64,000 bases of DNA from Caballeronia mineralivorans PML1(12) (GCF_001028175.1 NZ_AEJF01000176.1:1-64000); one strand, 5' to 3'; counted from the stretch's first letter, positions 35,559 to 44,268 are shown. Translations and numbers: made by a program. Notes: generated by a model not told the origin, from the sequence alone.

Positions 35559-36854
35559 TCAGTCGAGCGGCGCCGAACGAAGGTTGCTGACCTGTTGCGG
35601 CGACACCGGCGTGCCGTGGTTGCCCCACGACATACGGATGTACGTCACAACCGCAGCCACTTCCGTATCCGACAGCGATTGCGCGAACGGCGGCATGCCA
35701 TACGGATGCGGATTGCCGTCCGTGCTCGGCGGATAACCGCCGTTGAGCACCATGCGGATCGGGTTCACGGCCGACTGCATCTGGATCGACTGGTTGGTGG
35801 CGAGCGGCGGGTAGGCCGGCGGTTTGCCGAGACCATTTTCCGCGTGGCACTTCGCGCAGTTTTCCGTGTAGATCTTCTTGCCCTGTTGCAGCAACTCCGA
35901 ACCGAACTGCGCCGATGTTTCGAACTGCATCGTTTCCGGCGCTTCGCCCTTTTGCGGGATCGACTTCAGGAACGTCGACATGGCGTTGATGTCCGCGTCC
36001 GTCATGTACTGCAAGCTGTTATGGACCACTTCGGCCATCGGACCGAACACCGCGCCGCGCTGCGACACGCCGGTCTTCAGCAGGTCGTTGATGTCCTTGA
36101 TGTCCCAGTCGCCGAGGCCGGCTTCCTTATTCGACGTCAACGACGGCGCATACCAGTTCTGCAGCGGGATCAGACCGCCGCCGAAGGCTGCCGAGCTGAC
36201 CGGGCCGCCCATTGCGTTGATCGACGTGTGGCACATGCTGCAGTGTCCCAGGCCTTCGATCAAATACGCGCCGCGGTTCCATTCCACCGACTTGGTCGGA
36301 TCCGGCTTGTACTCGCCTTCGCTGAAGAACAACGTGCGCCAGCCGATCAGCAGGTTACGGTTGTTGAACGGGAAGCGCAGTTCATGCGGGCGGCTGGGTT
36401 CGTTGACCGGCGTAACCGAGCGCATGAACGCGAAGATGGCGTCCGAGTCGGCGCGCGTGACCTTCGTGTAGGCCGTGAACGGCATGGCCGGGTACAACAG
36501 GCTACCGTCTTTCGAGCGGCCGTTATGCAGCGAACGATAGAAGTCGTCCGACGTCCACTTGCCGATGCCGTATTGGTCGTCCGGCGTGATGTTCGGCGTG
36601 AAGAGCGTGCCGAACGGCGTGAGCATGGGCAGGCCGCCAGCGAAGGTCTTGCCGCCGCGAACCGTGTGGCAGGCAATACAGTCGCCGGCGCGCGCGAGGT
36701 ATTCGCCGCGTTTGATCAGCTCGGCCTGGTCGGCCGGCGGGGCGGCGACTGCGCCGCCCGAATGCAGGTTGTCGCCGCCGGACCAGAGCGCGGCAGCGGC
36801 TGCGACGGCTGCGACTACGACAGCCGAGAGTGCGAACAAAGACTTGCGTTTCAT
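35559..36854 (-). CDS. Tri-heme cytochrome c (alcohol/gluconate dehydrogenase cytochrome-subunit type)
   Basis: The 431-residue protein has an N-terminal membrane anchor or signal segment (about 5-25) and three CxxCH heme sites: CIACH (59-63), CSMCH (205-209) and CAKCH (333-337). Methionines in motifs such as YPAMPF and YGMPPF are likely axial ligands. The layout matches membrane-bound periplasmic dehydrogenase cytochrome subunits. A good AGGAG site precedes the ATG. It follows the di-heme cytochrome gene by 21 bases. No dehydrogenase large subunit lies beside it. Confidence 0.92.
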   Translation of the reverse strand: MKRKSLFALSAVVVAAVAAAAALWSGGDNLHSGGAVAAPPADQAELIKRGEYLARAGDCIACHTVRGGKTFAGGLPMLTPFGTLFTPNITPDDQYGIGKWTSDDFYRSLHNGRSKDGSLLYPAMPFTAYTKVTRADSDAIFAFMRSVTPVNEPSRPHELRFPFNNRNLLIGWRTLFFSEGEYKPDPTKSVEWNRGAYLIEGLGHCSMCHTSINAMGGPVSSAAFGGGLIPLQNWYAPSLTSNKEAGLGDWDIKDINDLLKTGVSQRGAVFGPMAEVVHNSLQYMTDADINAMSTFLKSIPQKGEAPETMQFETSAQFGSELLQQGKKIYTENCAKCHAENGLGKPPAYPPLATNQSIQMQSAVNPIRMVLNGGYPPSTDGNPHPYGMPPFAQSLSDTEVAAVVTYIRMSWGNHGTPVSPQQVSNLRSAPLD

Positions 36855-36875
36855 ATTCTTATCGCTCCTCGCGCC

Positions 36876-37637
36876 TTATTGCGGTTCGCTGCCGCAGGCG
36901 AGCGGCAACTTGCGCGAGCCAGCAGGCGCGGGTACCGGATTAGCCGGTGCGGTTTGCGTGGAGAGCCAGGCGGCGACAGAGGTCACGTCGTCGTCGGTCA
37001 GGCGGGTGGCGATCTGTTGCATGCAATCAGGTGCTATCGCGTGACGCGACCCTGCACGCCAGGCGCCGAGTTGCGCGCTGATGTAGTCGGCGTGCAATCC
37101 CACGAGACCCGGAATGGCCGGTTGCATACCCGTCAGGTTGGTGCCGTGACACGCGGCGCAGGCGGGGATACCGCGGCCTGCATCGCCTTTCAGCACGATT
37201 TGCTGGCCTTTCGCCACGGTCGATGCCGACACGGTCGGCTTGGCCGGCTGCGGATACGGCGGGCGTTGTTCCGAGAAATACGTGGCGATCTGATGAAGGT
37301 AGTCGTCGGAGAGATACGTGACGAGGTAGTTCATGGGCGGATACTTCCGGCGGCCTTCGCGGAAGTTCTGCAACTGGTTGTACAGATAGTCAGCCGGCTT
37401 GCCGGCAAGACGCGGGAAATAGTCGTTGTCCGTGCCTTCGCCATGGACGCCGTGACACGCCGTGCAACCCTGCACACGCGCTGCCATGGTGTCCGGCGCC
37501 ATGGGCTGGGCGGCGGCTTGAGCGGGCGCCTGAGCTTCTGCTGCGCCAGCAATGCTGGCACTGCCGATCAGCGTCAGAGCCACTAGCGGGGCGAGCAACG
37601 GACGAAAGATGCGTCTTGAAGACACGCGACACTCCAT
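36876..37637 (-). CDS. Di-heme cytochrome c (c4-like)
   Basis: From the ATG at 37637 (MECRVSSRRIFRPLLAP) this is a 253-residue exported protein with a signal peptide ending near GAAEA. It has two heme sites: CTACH (58-62) and CAACH (160-164). Each is followed by a c4/c-553-type PRLAG or PGLVG element and a helix (YLYNQLQNFREG and YISAQLGAWRAG). Such proteins ferry electrons to terminal oxidases. It is first in the two-gene operon with the tri-heme cytochrome. Confidence 0.9.
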   Translation of the reverse strand: MECRVSSRRIFRPLLAPLVALTLIGSASIAGAAEAQAPAQAAAQPMAPDTMAARVQGCTACHGVHGEGTDNDYFPRLAGKPADYLYNQLQNFREGRRKYPPMNYLVTYLSDDYLHQIATYFSEQRPPYPQPAKPTVSASTVAKGQQIVLKGDAGRGIPACAACHGTNLTGMQPAIPGLVGLHADYISAQLGAWRAGSRHAIAPDCMQQIATRLTDDDVTSVAAWLSTQTAPANPVPAPAGSRKLPLACGSEPQ

Positions 37638-38075
37638 GAATTTCGAGGACCTGCCGAGCTTCGTTCGGCTCGGTGCGAATATGTGGTGAACCATTGCCAC
37701 ATTGGCTCTGGGAGCCTCTGATGCGACGCGGCATTCTATCATCGATGCCTGATGATGACTATTTGAGCATCGCCCTGTTGCACTTACCTTTCAACGTGTA
37801 CGCGACAATTTGCCGCGCGACCGATCGACAGGGGTTTTTGAACGTGCGTGACGATTCGAGGTCGGTCGGCTTTGACAAAGTATCGATGGATTGTGCGGCG
37901 TTTGCGTCGGTTTTGTACGGCTTGGGTGCCCTTGGACCTTGGTGCATTCCATGTGCCCGTTCCGCTAGACTCGCGTTCCTGGCCCATGCGGTTTGTTTCT
38001 TCATCGACCCTTCATCGAACCTTCAATGCACTCCTTGTTTGCTTTCAGTTTGAACCTGTCCGTTGAGGGGCGGTT
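37638..38075. other. Divergent intergenic region between cytochrome c operon and CopD-like gene
   Basis: About 440 bases hold no supported gene. The 3' end has a good ribosome-binding site (TGAGGGGCGG) for the CopD-like gene. Promoters for both directions must lie here, but no paired -35/-10 boxes with normal spacing could be picked with confidence. Confidence 0.45.
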
Positions 38076-39011
38076 ATGAGCGTCGATCCGCTCTGGCTCG
38101 CTCAAGTGGTCATTGCAGCGCTCGCTGACATTGCGTTTGCCTGCACGCTCGGCGGGGCGTTGTTGAGCATGTGGTTATTGAAGGAGAACGCGACTGCGCC
38201 TGTCTCGCCTGCGCGCGTCGGCTGGGTGAGGGCGCGACGCCTGAGTATTGGCGGCGCGGTTGTGCTGGCTGTCGCCGACCTTGTGCTGGTCTGGCTGCAG
38301 GCGGCGTCGATGAGCGGCGCGCCTCTCTTCGATGCCTTCGCGCCTGTCGTCACCGTTGTCACGGGCACGCATGCCGGTATGGGCTGGGCGATAGCGTTCG
38401 TCGGCAGCGTGCTGCTGATTCTTGCGACGATGTCGGGTAACGCGAAGGGCAGTCCGCGGCTAGGGCTGTTCGCCGTGGGCGCACTTGTGGCGGCGGCGGG
38501 CAAGGCGTCGGTTGGACATGCCGCCGATGCCGGCGCGTTTTCGCTCGCCGAAGGTGTGCAGACCGTTCATCTGCTGGCGACGGCCGTCTGGGGCGGTGTG
38601 GTGATCGCGGGCGCGTGGCGGGTGTTGCCGGCGCTTGGGACGTCGCTGGCGCGGGCGTTTTTGATTCGCATCGCCGCGAAGATGTCGACGATGGCCGTGA
38701 TCGCCGTATCGCTCGTGATTCTCACCGGGATCTATAACGCGTGGCGCGGGCTGGGTGGATCGGCGCAAACGCTCGAAACGAGCGGGTGGGGCCACGTGCT
38801 GGTCGTGAAGGGCGTGTTGATTGCGACCGCGCTGCTGCTCGGCGCGATGAACCGATGGTCCGTCATGCCGCGATTGCAGCGCACCGCGTCGACGGTCGAC
38901 GCGCGCACGTTCACCGGCGTGATGCGGATGGAAGCGGTGCTGATTGTGGGAGTGTTCGCCGCCGCCGCCGTGCTCTCGCACAGCGTGCCGGGTTTTGCAT
39001 CGATGGGTTAG
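38076..39011 (+). CDS. copD: CopD-like copper resistance membrane protein
   Basis: The 311-residue protein has about eight hydrophobic segments. The CopD-domain arrangement of the last four helices is visible, with EGVQTVHLLATAVWGGVV, YNAWRGLGG, HVLVVKGVLI and the final VLIVGVFAAAAVLS. CopD proteins are linked to copper uptake into the cytoplasm or across the inner membrane. Usually copC is beside it; none is seen here. The neighbouring cytochrome c operon is divergent. Confidence 0.82.
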   Translation: MSVDPLWLAQVVIAALADIAFACTLGGALLSMWLLKENATAPVSPARVGWVRARRLSIGGAVVLAVADLVLVWLQAASMSGAPLFDAFAPVVTVVTGTHAGMGWAIAFVGSVLLILATMSGNAKGSPRLGLFAVGALVAAAGKASVGHAADAGAFSLAEGVQTVHLLATAVWGGVVIAGAWRVLPALGTSLARAFLIRIAAKMSTMAVIAVSLVILTGIYNAWRGLGGSAQTLETSGWGHVLVVKGVLIATALLLGAMNRWSVMPRLQRTASTVDARTFTGVMRMEAVLIVGVFAAAAVLSHSVPGFASMG

Positions 39012-39033
39012 TGCGGCTGCTTGATTCCGCTAC

Positions 39034-39339
39034 TTACTCGTAGCCGAGCCTGTGGCTCACGATCGGTGCGCAGAACAACGCGAGGGCACAGCCGATCGCC
39101 TTGCCTTGAAGTTCGACGAACGCCCTGTGCGACATGGGCGAGGACATCAGCACGTCGAGGAGTTGCGGCAAGCAGAACAGCACAGCCGCACCGATAAAAC
39201 AGCGCGTCACGGTCGACAAACGCCAGCCGTGCTGGGCGCCCATCGCCGCGCAGATCACGCGCAGCACGCCGAACAACACAAGCGCACCGACGGCCATCTG
39301 CGTGCGGACAAATTCGTCTGGAAGGGTGTAGTAGTACAT
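39034..39339 (-). CDS. Small inner-membrane protein, unknown function
   Basis: From the ATG at 39339 (MYYYTLPDEFVRTQMAVGAL) the product is 101 residues with two or three hydrophobic segments (VGALVLFGVLRVI, FIGAAVLFCLPQLLDVL, CALALFCAPIV). The frame extends to 39414 with polar residues and no ribosome-binding site. It is convergent with the CopD-like gene. No family was recognised. Confidence 0.6.
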   Translation of the reverse strand: MYYYTLPDEFVRTQMAVGALVLFGVLRVICAAMGAQHGWRLSTVTRCFIGAAVLFCLPQLLDVLMSSPMSHRAFVELQGKAIGCALALFCAPIVSHRLGYE

Positions 39340-39647
39340 GCTGGGCTCTCTGGCTTCGTCGCGCTCTTCCCGGGCGCAGGGTCGAAACAAACTCACATAC
39401 GCGAGATAATGCAAGACGCGGGCCAGGCGTCGTTACATCACGCAAAGCCTTGCGGCACAAGGGTTTCGTGTGCCGCAAGGAAGCCGTTTTCCGTGCGTTT
39501 TACGTGCCGTAACGGGCGGGCGGATGAAATGTCACCGGCGCCTAACGTAACGTCACGTAACGTTACCAAGACGAAATTCCCGTCTCAATATCCGTATTCT
39601 ACGATGCCTGCCGAAATTGCATCGTGCGCCGCGCCGCAATTCTCAGA
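39340..39647. other. Intergenic stretch with a hairpin and a direct repeat
   Basis: No gene is supported in these 308 bases. They contain a perfect 12-bp stem, CCTTGCGGCACA (39448-39459) with TGTGCCGCAAGG (39469-39480), lacking a clear T-tract on either strand. They also hold the direct repeat ACGTAACGT at 39545-39553 and 39555-39563, spaced ten bases (one helical turn). Confidence 0.6.
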
Positions 39648-40796
39648 TCACCACTCTGCAACGCTGCCATCGGCGTGACGCCACACGGGATTGCGCCAGC
39701 GATGCCCGACCTTCGCCATTTCGCGCACTTTCTCCTCGTTCACCTCGATGCCCAAGCCCGGCCCTTGCGGAATCATCACCATGCCGTCTTCGTATTTGAA
39801 GACTTCAGGATTCTTGATGTAGTCGAGCAGGTCGTTGCCCTTGTTGTAGTGAATGCCGAGGCTTTGCTCCTGGATGAAGGCGTTGTAGCTGACTGCATCG
39901 ATTTGAAGACAGGTTGCCAGCGCGATCGGGCCGAGCGGGCAGTGGAGGGCGAGGGCGACGTCGTAGGCTTCGGCCATCGATGCAATCTTGCGGCACTCCG
40001 TAATTCCGCCCGCGTGCGATGCGTCCGGTTGGATGATGTCCACGTAACCACCGGCCAGGATGTGCTTGAAGTCCCAGCGTGAATACAAACGCTCGCCGAG
40101 CGCGATCGGCGTGCTGGTCTGGTTCACGATGTCCCGCAGTGCTTCAACGTTCTCCGACAACACCGGCTCTTCGATAAACAGCAGCTTGTACGGATCGAGT
40201 TCCTTCGCGAGCACCTTCGCCATCGGCTTGTGCACGCGGCCGTGGAAGTCCACGCCGATGCCAATATTCGGTCCCACCGCCTCACGCACGGCAGCCACGT
40301 TGTTGATGACGGCCTGGACTTTGTCGAAGGTATCGATGATCTGCAGTTCTTCCGAACCGTTCATCTTCACCGCCTTGAAACCGCGGTCCACGACGGCGCG
40401 CGCGTTGTTCGCGACATCACTGGGACGGTCGCCGCCGATCCACGAATAGACCTTGATCCGGTCGCGAACCTGGCCGCCGAGCAACGCGTGAATGGGCACG
40501 CCGTGATGTTTGCCTTTGATGTCCCACAGGGCTTGGTCGACGCCCGCAATCGCGCTCATGCCAATTGGGCCGCCGCGATAAAACCCCGCGCGATACATGA
40601 CTTGCCAGTGGTCCTCGATCAGCAGCGGATCCTTGCCGATCAGATAGTCCGACAGCTCATCGACTGCCGCCGCCACCGTGTGTGCACGGCCTTCCACCAC
40701 CGGTTCGCCCCAGCCGACGATGCCTTCATCGGTGGTGATCTTCAGGAAACACCAGCGCGGCGGAACGATAAAAGTCTCGAGTTTAGTGATTTTCAT
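39648..40796 (-). CDS. dgoD: D-galactonate dehydratase
   Basis: DgoD dehydrates D-galactonate to 2-dehydro-3-deoxygalactonate in the DeLey-Doudoroff route. The 382-residue enolase-superfamily protein has metal ligands in GVDFHGR, LFIEEPV and LGERL, and the catalytic His in DASHAGGITE. It begins MKITKLETFIVPPRWCFLK, as in known DgoD. A good AGGAGA site precedes the ATG. It is divergent from a FadR-type regulator, suggesting control by galactonate. Other dgo genes are not adjacent. Confidence 0.93.
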   Translation of the reverse strand: MKITKLETFIVPPRWCFLKITTDEGIVGWGEPVVEGRAHTVAAAVDELSDYLIGKDPLLIEDHWQVMYRAGFYRGGPIGMSAIAGVDQALWDIKGKHHGVPIHALLGGQVRDRIKVYSWIGGDRPSDVANNARAVVDRGFKAVKMNGSEELQIIDTFDKVQAVINNVAAVREAVGPNIGIGVDFHGRVHKPMAKVLAKELDPYKLLFIEEPVLSENVEALRDIVNQTSTPIALGERLYSRWDFKHILAGGYVDIIQPDASHAGGITECRKIASMAEAYDVALALHCPLGPIALATCLQIDAVSYNAFIQEQSLGIHYNKGNDLLDYIKNPEVFKYEDGMVMIPQGPGLGIEVNEEKVREMAKVGHRWRNPVWRHADGSVAEW

Positions 40797-40873
40797 GCTG
40801 GCGTCTCCTGATTTTCCGGTGAGTGGGGAATGAGGGTTTCAATGCTATCAAAAATTGGTTTGATGTGTATATT

Positions 40874-40885
40874 AATAGTACTATT
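40874..40885. promoter_or_regulatory. Palindrome between dgoD and its divergent regulator
   Basis: The perfect 12-bp palindrome AATAGTACTATT lies between the divergent dgoD and regulator genes, upstream of a TATAAT box (40916-40921) facing the regulator. It is a candidate operator of the FadR-type regulator; it is not similar to any site known to me. Confidence 0.5.
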
Positions 40886-40924
40886 TGGCGGAAAGCCTTG
40901 TCTGGAAAGGGTCCGTATAATCGC

Positions 40925-41641
40925 GTGATTTTGATTGCTTCAACTTTGGGCGAGGGGAAAGTTATCCAGCACGATCTGCACGGACGCGTGGCGTATGAAC
41001 TCGGCACTGAGATTTTGCGCGGCGATTTCCCGCCTGCTTCCACGCTGCCGCGCGAAGCCGAGTTGATGGAGCGTTTCGGCGTCAGCCGGACGGTGCTGCG
41101 CGAGGCGTTGCGCACGTTGACATCAAAGGGCTTGATTGAATCGCGGCCGAAGATCGGGACGCGCGTGAGGCCGCGGCATGCCTGGAATCTCCTCGACGCC
41201 GACGTGCTCGAGTGGTACTCGCGCGTCGCCAAACCATTGCAGTTCGCGCTGAAGCTGCAAGAAATGCGCGAAATGATCGAGCCTTATGCCGCTGCGTTGG
41301 CTGCGGCGAATCATGAGGATGAGTCGTTGGCGCATTTAGGCGATGCGCATCGGGCGATGCTGGAAGCGCGCAATGTCGATGAATGGGTTCGGGCGGATTT
41401 GCGATTTCACTTGAGCGTGTTGAATGCGTGCTGCAATGAATTACTGGTGCCGCTCGGCACGCTGATCGAGCGCACGCTTGAAGCGCAGTTGCGGTTGAAC
41501 GCGCGGAGGGCGGAGGTTTTCAATGCATCGATGGCCGAACATACGGCCGTTTTCGATGCCATCGTTGCCCGGGATTCTGTGGCGGCGCGTGACGCGATGA
41601 GCGGTTTGCTCGGCGTGACTCGGGCGCGTATCGAGGGGTAG
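40925..41641 (+). CDS. dgoR: FadR/GntR-family regulator, DgoR-like
   Basis: The protein has an N-terminal GntR winged helix (LPREAELMERFGVSRTVLREALRTL, then KIGTRVRPRHAWNLLD). The FadR-type all-helical FCD effector domain contains REMIEPYAAALAAANHEDE, DLRFHLSVLNACCN and EHTAVFDAIVARD. This is the family of the galactonate repressor DgoR, and the gene is divergent from dgoD. The start is uncertain. The GTG at 40925 gives 238 residues, but it overlaps a TATAAT (40916-40921); a later start such as the TTG at 40949 is possible if that is the promoter. Confidence 0.85.
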   Translation: MILIASTLGEGKVIQHDLHGRVAYELGTEILRGDFPPASTLPREAELMERFGVSRTVLREALRTLTSKGLIESRPKIGTRVRPRHAWNLLDADVLEWYSRVAKPLQFALKLQEMREMIEPYAAALAAANHEDESLAHLGDAHRAMLEARNVDEWVRADLRFHLSVLNACCNELLVPLGTLIERTLEAQLRLNARRAEVFNASMAEHTAVFDAIVARDSVAARDAMSGLLGVTRARIEG

Positions 41642-41652
41642 ACAGGAGATAA

Positions 41653-42846
41653 ATGACGTTCGGCGCATCCGGCGATATTTTCAATTTCAAGATAAAGTTG
41701 CGGGTCCGAGCGCTGTTTTGGTTTCTCTTATTTCGTTTTAGCCGACACGCGGCGCTCCGCACCTTCCGGAAGGAGCCCGAATTGCCGCACGTCCCGATCT
41801 CCGTTGTGTCGTCGTGGGGCGCGTGGGCTGTGTTCGTTAGCGTCCTCGCGACTCAGCTTGGCGTTCCCATTCCCGCTGCACCCATGCTGGTGCTGGCCGG
41901 CAGTCTGGTTGCGGCCGGTTTGGCTTCGTTCTGGCACATGCTTGCCGCTGCGGTCGTCGCGGTGGTTATCGCCGATGCGCTTTGGTTCACCGCCGGGCGC
42001 TTGTATGGCCGGCGGTTTCTGAACTCGCTCGTGCGGTTCTCGCTTTCTCTCGACACTACTTTGCGGACCACGCGGCATTGGTTCGAGCGGTTTGGCGTGC
42101 CTTTGCTCGCGTTGTCGAAGTTCGTGCCGGGGCTCGGGCTGGTGTCGTCGCCGTTGCTGGGGACGACGCAGATCGATGTGCGCGTGTTCGTGTTCTGGGA
42201 TCTGGTCGGGGCTGCGCTTTGGGCTTCTGCGTGGATGCTCGGCGGCGCGATCTTGAACGCTGAAATCGCTAATTTGCTGGTGTTCGTGCGCACGTATGGG
42301 CTGACCGCGCTCGATGTGCTCGCGATGGCGGCGGGTGCGTTCTTGGCGTATCGATGGGCGCGGCGCATGCAGTTTCGTCGATGGCTCGCGAAGTATCGGA
42401 TCTCGCCCGAGCAGCTTGATGAAATGATGCGGTCCGATGCGCCGCCCGTTATTTTCGATGCCCGGCCGGAAGAGGTGAGGAGGAAGGAGGCGCATCGGAT
42501 TAAAGGCGCGATTCCGCTGGACCTGGAGTCGTCGGGGAAAATCGATCCGATGTTTCGGGAACACGAGGTCGTGGTGTATTGCGTGTGTCCGAATGAAGCG
42601 ACGGCCAAGCAGATTGCGAAGCGGATGAGGGCGAAGGGGTTTCGGAATGTGCGGCCGTTAAAGGGTGGGTTGGATGCTTGGGAGAAGAAGGGGTTTCCGG
42701 TGGAGGCTATTCCGTTTGATTTTTTACGGACGTCCGCAGGTTCGTTGGATTCTATTTCGTCCGCTTCCTCCTCCTCTTCGCCCGATGATGACGATGATCG
42801 GAGCATGGACGATATGGTGACTGTTCGGGCTACGGCGCCGGAGTGA
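41653..42846 (+). CDS. DedA-family membrane protein fused to a rhodanese domain
   Basis: The protein is 397 residues from the ATG at 41653 (AGGAG upstream). The N-terminal DedA/SNARE-associated domain (about 55-235) has GVPIPAAPMLVLAG and SKFVPGLGLVSSPLLG. The C-terminal rhodanese domain (about 255-360) has the loop VVVYCVCPNEA with likely catalytic Cys310. Its tail is Ser/Asp-rich. An in-frame TTG at 41782, six bases after GAAGGAG, would give a shorter protein starting at PHVPISVV without the extra hydrophobic N-terminus; this may be the true start. It may act in lipid flipping coupled to sulfur or redox chemistry, by inference. Confidence 0.88.
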   Translation: MTFGASGDIFNFKIKLRVRALFWFLLFRFSRHAALRTFRKEPELPHVPISVVSSWGAWAVFVSVLATQLGVPIPAAPMLVLAGSLVAAGLASFWHMLAAAVVAVVIADALWFTAGRLYGRRFLNSLVRFSLSLDTTLRTTRHWFERFGVPLLALSKFVPGLGLVSSPLLGTTQIDVRVFVFWDLVGAALWASAWMLGGAILNAEIANLLVFVRTYGLTALDVLAMAAGAFLAYRWARRMQFRRWLAKYRISPEQLDEMMRSDAPPVIFDARPEEVRRKEAHRIKGAIPLDLESSGKIDPMFREHEVVVYCVCPNEATAKQIAKRMRAKGFRNVRPLKGGLDAWEKKGFPVEAIPFDFLRTSAGSLDSISSASSSSSPDDDDDRSMDDMVTVRATAPE

Positions 42847-42864
42847 GTTTTAGCGGTCTATGGA

Positions 42865-42888
42865 TCGTTGATTCGTTGGTTCGTTGAT
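42865..42888 (+). repeat. Three tandem 8-bp repeats
   Basis: Copies TCGTTGAT, TCGTTGGT and TCGTTGAT lie directly before the alpha/beta hydrolase ribosome-binding region. Copy number could affect spacing of upstream signals; nothing more can be said. Confidence 0.55.
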
Positions 42889-42902
42889 TGGAGTTGCATC
42901 GG

Positions 42903-43850
42903 ATGAAGCTGTTGGACGGGGTGGATCCCTCGCAACTTTTTGGCTTGCCAGCGCCGGATATCGCCACGTTGGATGATGGTTTGCAAGTTCCCTTTGTGCA
43001 GACGGGGCATGAGCATCAGGAGGTGATGCTGTTCGTGCATGGGTCGCTTTGTGACTTTCGATATTGGAAGCCGCAGTTAGGGCCACTTGCAAAGCAGTAT
43101 CGATGCGTTGCACCAAGTCTTTCGCATTACTGGCCTTCGGGGGTTCTGCTGGCCGGCATTGTGGGTGGTGTTCACCGGCCGTTTAGTTGGGGCGCGCATG
43201 TTGACGAGATGGGGCAGTTCATCGAGCGCCTGGGCGTTGGGCCGGTTCATGTTGTCGGGCACTCGCGGGGCGGGTGTGTTGCGTTGCATTTGGCCGTGAG
43301 ATATCCCGAGTTGGTGAAGTCGCTGGTGCTTGCTGATCCGGGTGGGGAGGTGGCTAGGGGCGGTGATGATGGGAGAGCGCGGACGGTGCTGCCCGCGCCG
43401 ATTAACGCGCTGCGGGCGAAGGCGGCGGAGTTAATTGGCAACGGGGAGGTTGATGCGGGATTGGAGTTGTTTGTCGATTCGGTGAGCAGGCCGGGGTTCT
43501 GGGCGCGGAGCCCGAAAGAGTTCAAGGCCATGGCTATGGATAACGCGAATACGCTGGCGCTGCAGTTTCGCGATCCGCTGCCGGCCTACGATGCGCATGC
43601 CGCGGCGAGAGTCCAATGCCCTACGCTGCTAATCGATGGTGGGAATAGTCCGCGGATGTTTCGGGATGCGGTGGGGGCGCTGGAAGGGTGGATTGATGGC
43701 GCGAGACGAATGACGATCGAAGGGGCGTCGCATGGGATGAACGTCACCCATGCCGGGGTATTCAATCGGACCGTGGCAGCTGTGGTTGCGAGCGCCCACT
43801 CTACGCAGTCGAAGGAAATTATGGCGCGAAATAATCGAACAACCAAATAG
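42903..43850 (+). CDS. Alpha/beta hydrolase
   Basis: The product is 315 residues from the ATG at 42903. The oxyanion-hole region is MLFVHGSLCDFRYW, the nucleophile elbow GHSRGG (Ser121), the acid probably the Asp in LLIDGG, and the base the His in GASHGMN. It resembles carboxylesterases and haloperoxidase-like hydrolases; the substrate is unknown. The gene follows the DedA-rhodanese gene by 56 bases and may share its transcript. The C-terminus is basic and polar. Confidence 0.88.
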   Translation: MKLLDGVDPSQLFGLPAPDIATLDDGLQVPFVQTGHEHQEVMLFVHGSLCDFRYWKPQLGPLAKQYRCVAPSLSHYWPSGVLLAGIVGGVHRPFSWGAHVDEMGQFIERLGVGPVHVVGHSRGGCVALHLAVRYPELVKSLVLADPGGEVARGGDDGRARTVLPAPINALRAKAAELIGNGEVDAGLELFVDSVSRPGFWARSPKEFKAMAMDNANTLALQFRDPLPAYDAHAAARVQCPTLLIDGGNSPRMFRDAVGALEGWIDGARRMTIEGASHGMNVTHAGVFNRTVAAVVASAHSTQSKEIMARNNRTTK

Positions 43851-44268
43851 GGTGCTTAGACGTTACAAGCTTTAGTAGAGTAACGAGACTCTGTCGAAGG
43901 AAGTAGCGCTTCAGGCAGCGATGGATTTCCTGTTCGACATTCCTTTCTTTGTCCGACGGTCAACATAGGGTCGAGCACGCGAGTCGCTGCGCATCCGAAC
44001 CATCGCTATCGTCCATCGCACGTTATTTGCAGACCGATCACCGCCTCGATTCAATCGATGCCGGACCATTTTGCCAAACGACGCCTGCAACGGACTTGTG
44101 CCACAAAGACCGCTAGCACCGCTTCACTTTTCACGATGGAGACAAAGTAGACACGCCGTATATACATCTGCGAAAACGCGATATAGTGTGTCTACGCGGT
44201 ATCTACTGGACGCCGCAGTTGTTTTGATATCTAACGGTTACGAAAGCCGCTCAATAAGGAGCCGACGT
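43851..44268. other. Intergenic region upstream of the MazEF-type locus
   Basis: About 420 bases hold no supported gene. An open frame in phase with mazE reaches back to 44071, but it has no Shine-Dalgarno site and no antitoxin-like sequence, so it is rejected as a start. The last 120 bases hold the inverted repeat described separately and a TATAGT (44182-44187) that may be a -10 box. Confidence 0.45.
44147..44195. promoter_or_regulatory. Inverted repeat upstream of mazEF (candidate operator)
   Basis: GTAGACAC (44147-44154) and GTGTCTAC (44188-44195) form a perfect 8-bp inverted repeat, each arm followed inward by TATA-like bases. MazE/MazF complexes repress their own promoters by binding such palindromes, so this is a candidate autoregulatory operator overlapping the promoter. 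Confidence 0.55.

Noticed and set aside
35319..37586. 755-residue plus-strand open frame over the cytochrome c operon
   Set aside because: It is antisense to two clear heme-containing proteins and made of Arg/His-rich low-quality sequence. It is a codon-bias shadow.
44071..44268. Longer version of the MazE-type antitoxin from an upstream start
   Set aside because: The extension has no ribosome-binding site, would cover the inverted repeat, and lacks family-like residues; AAGGAG fits the ATG at 44269.
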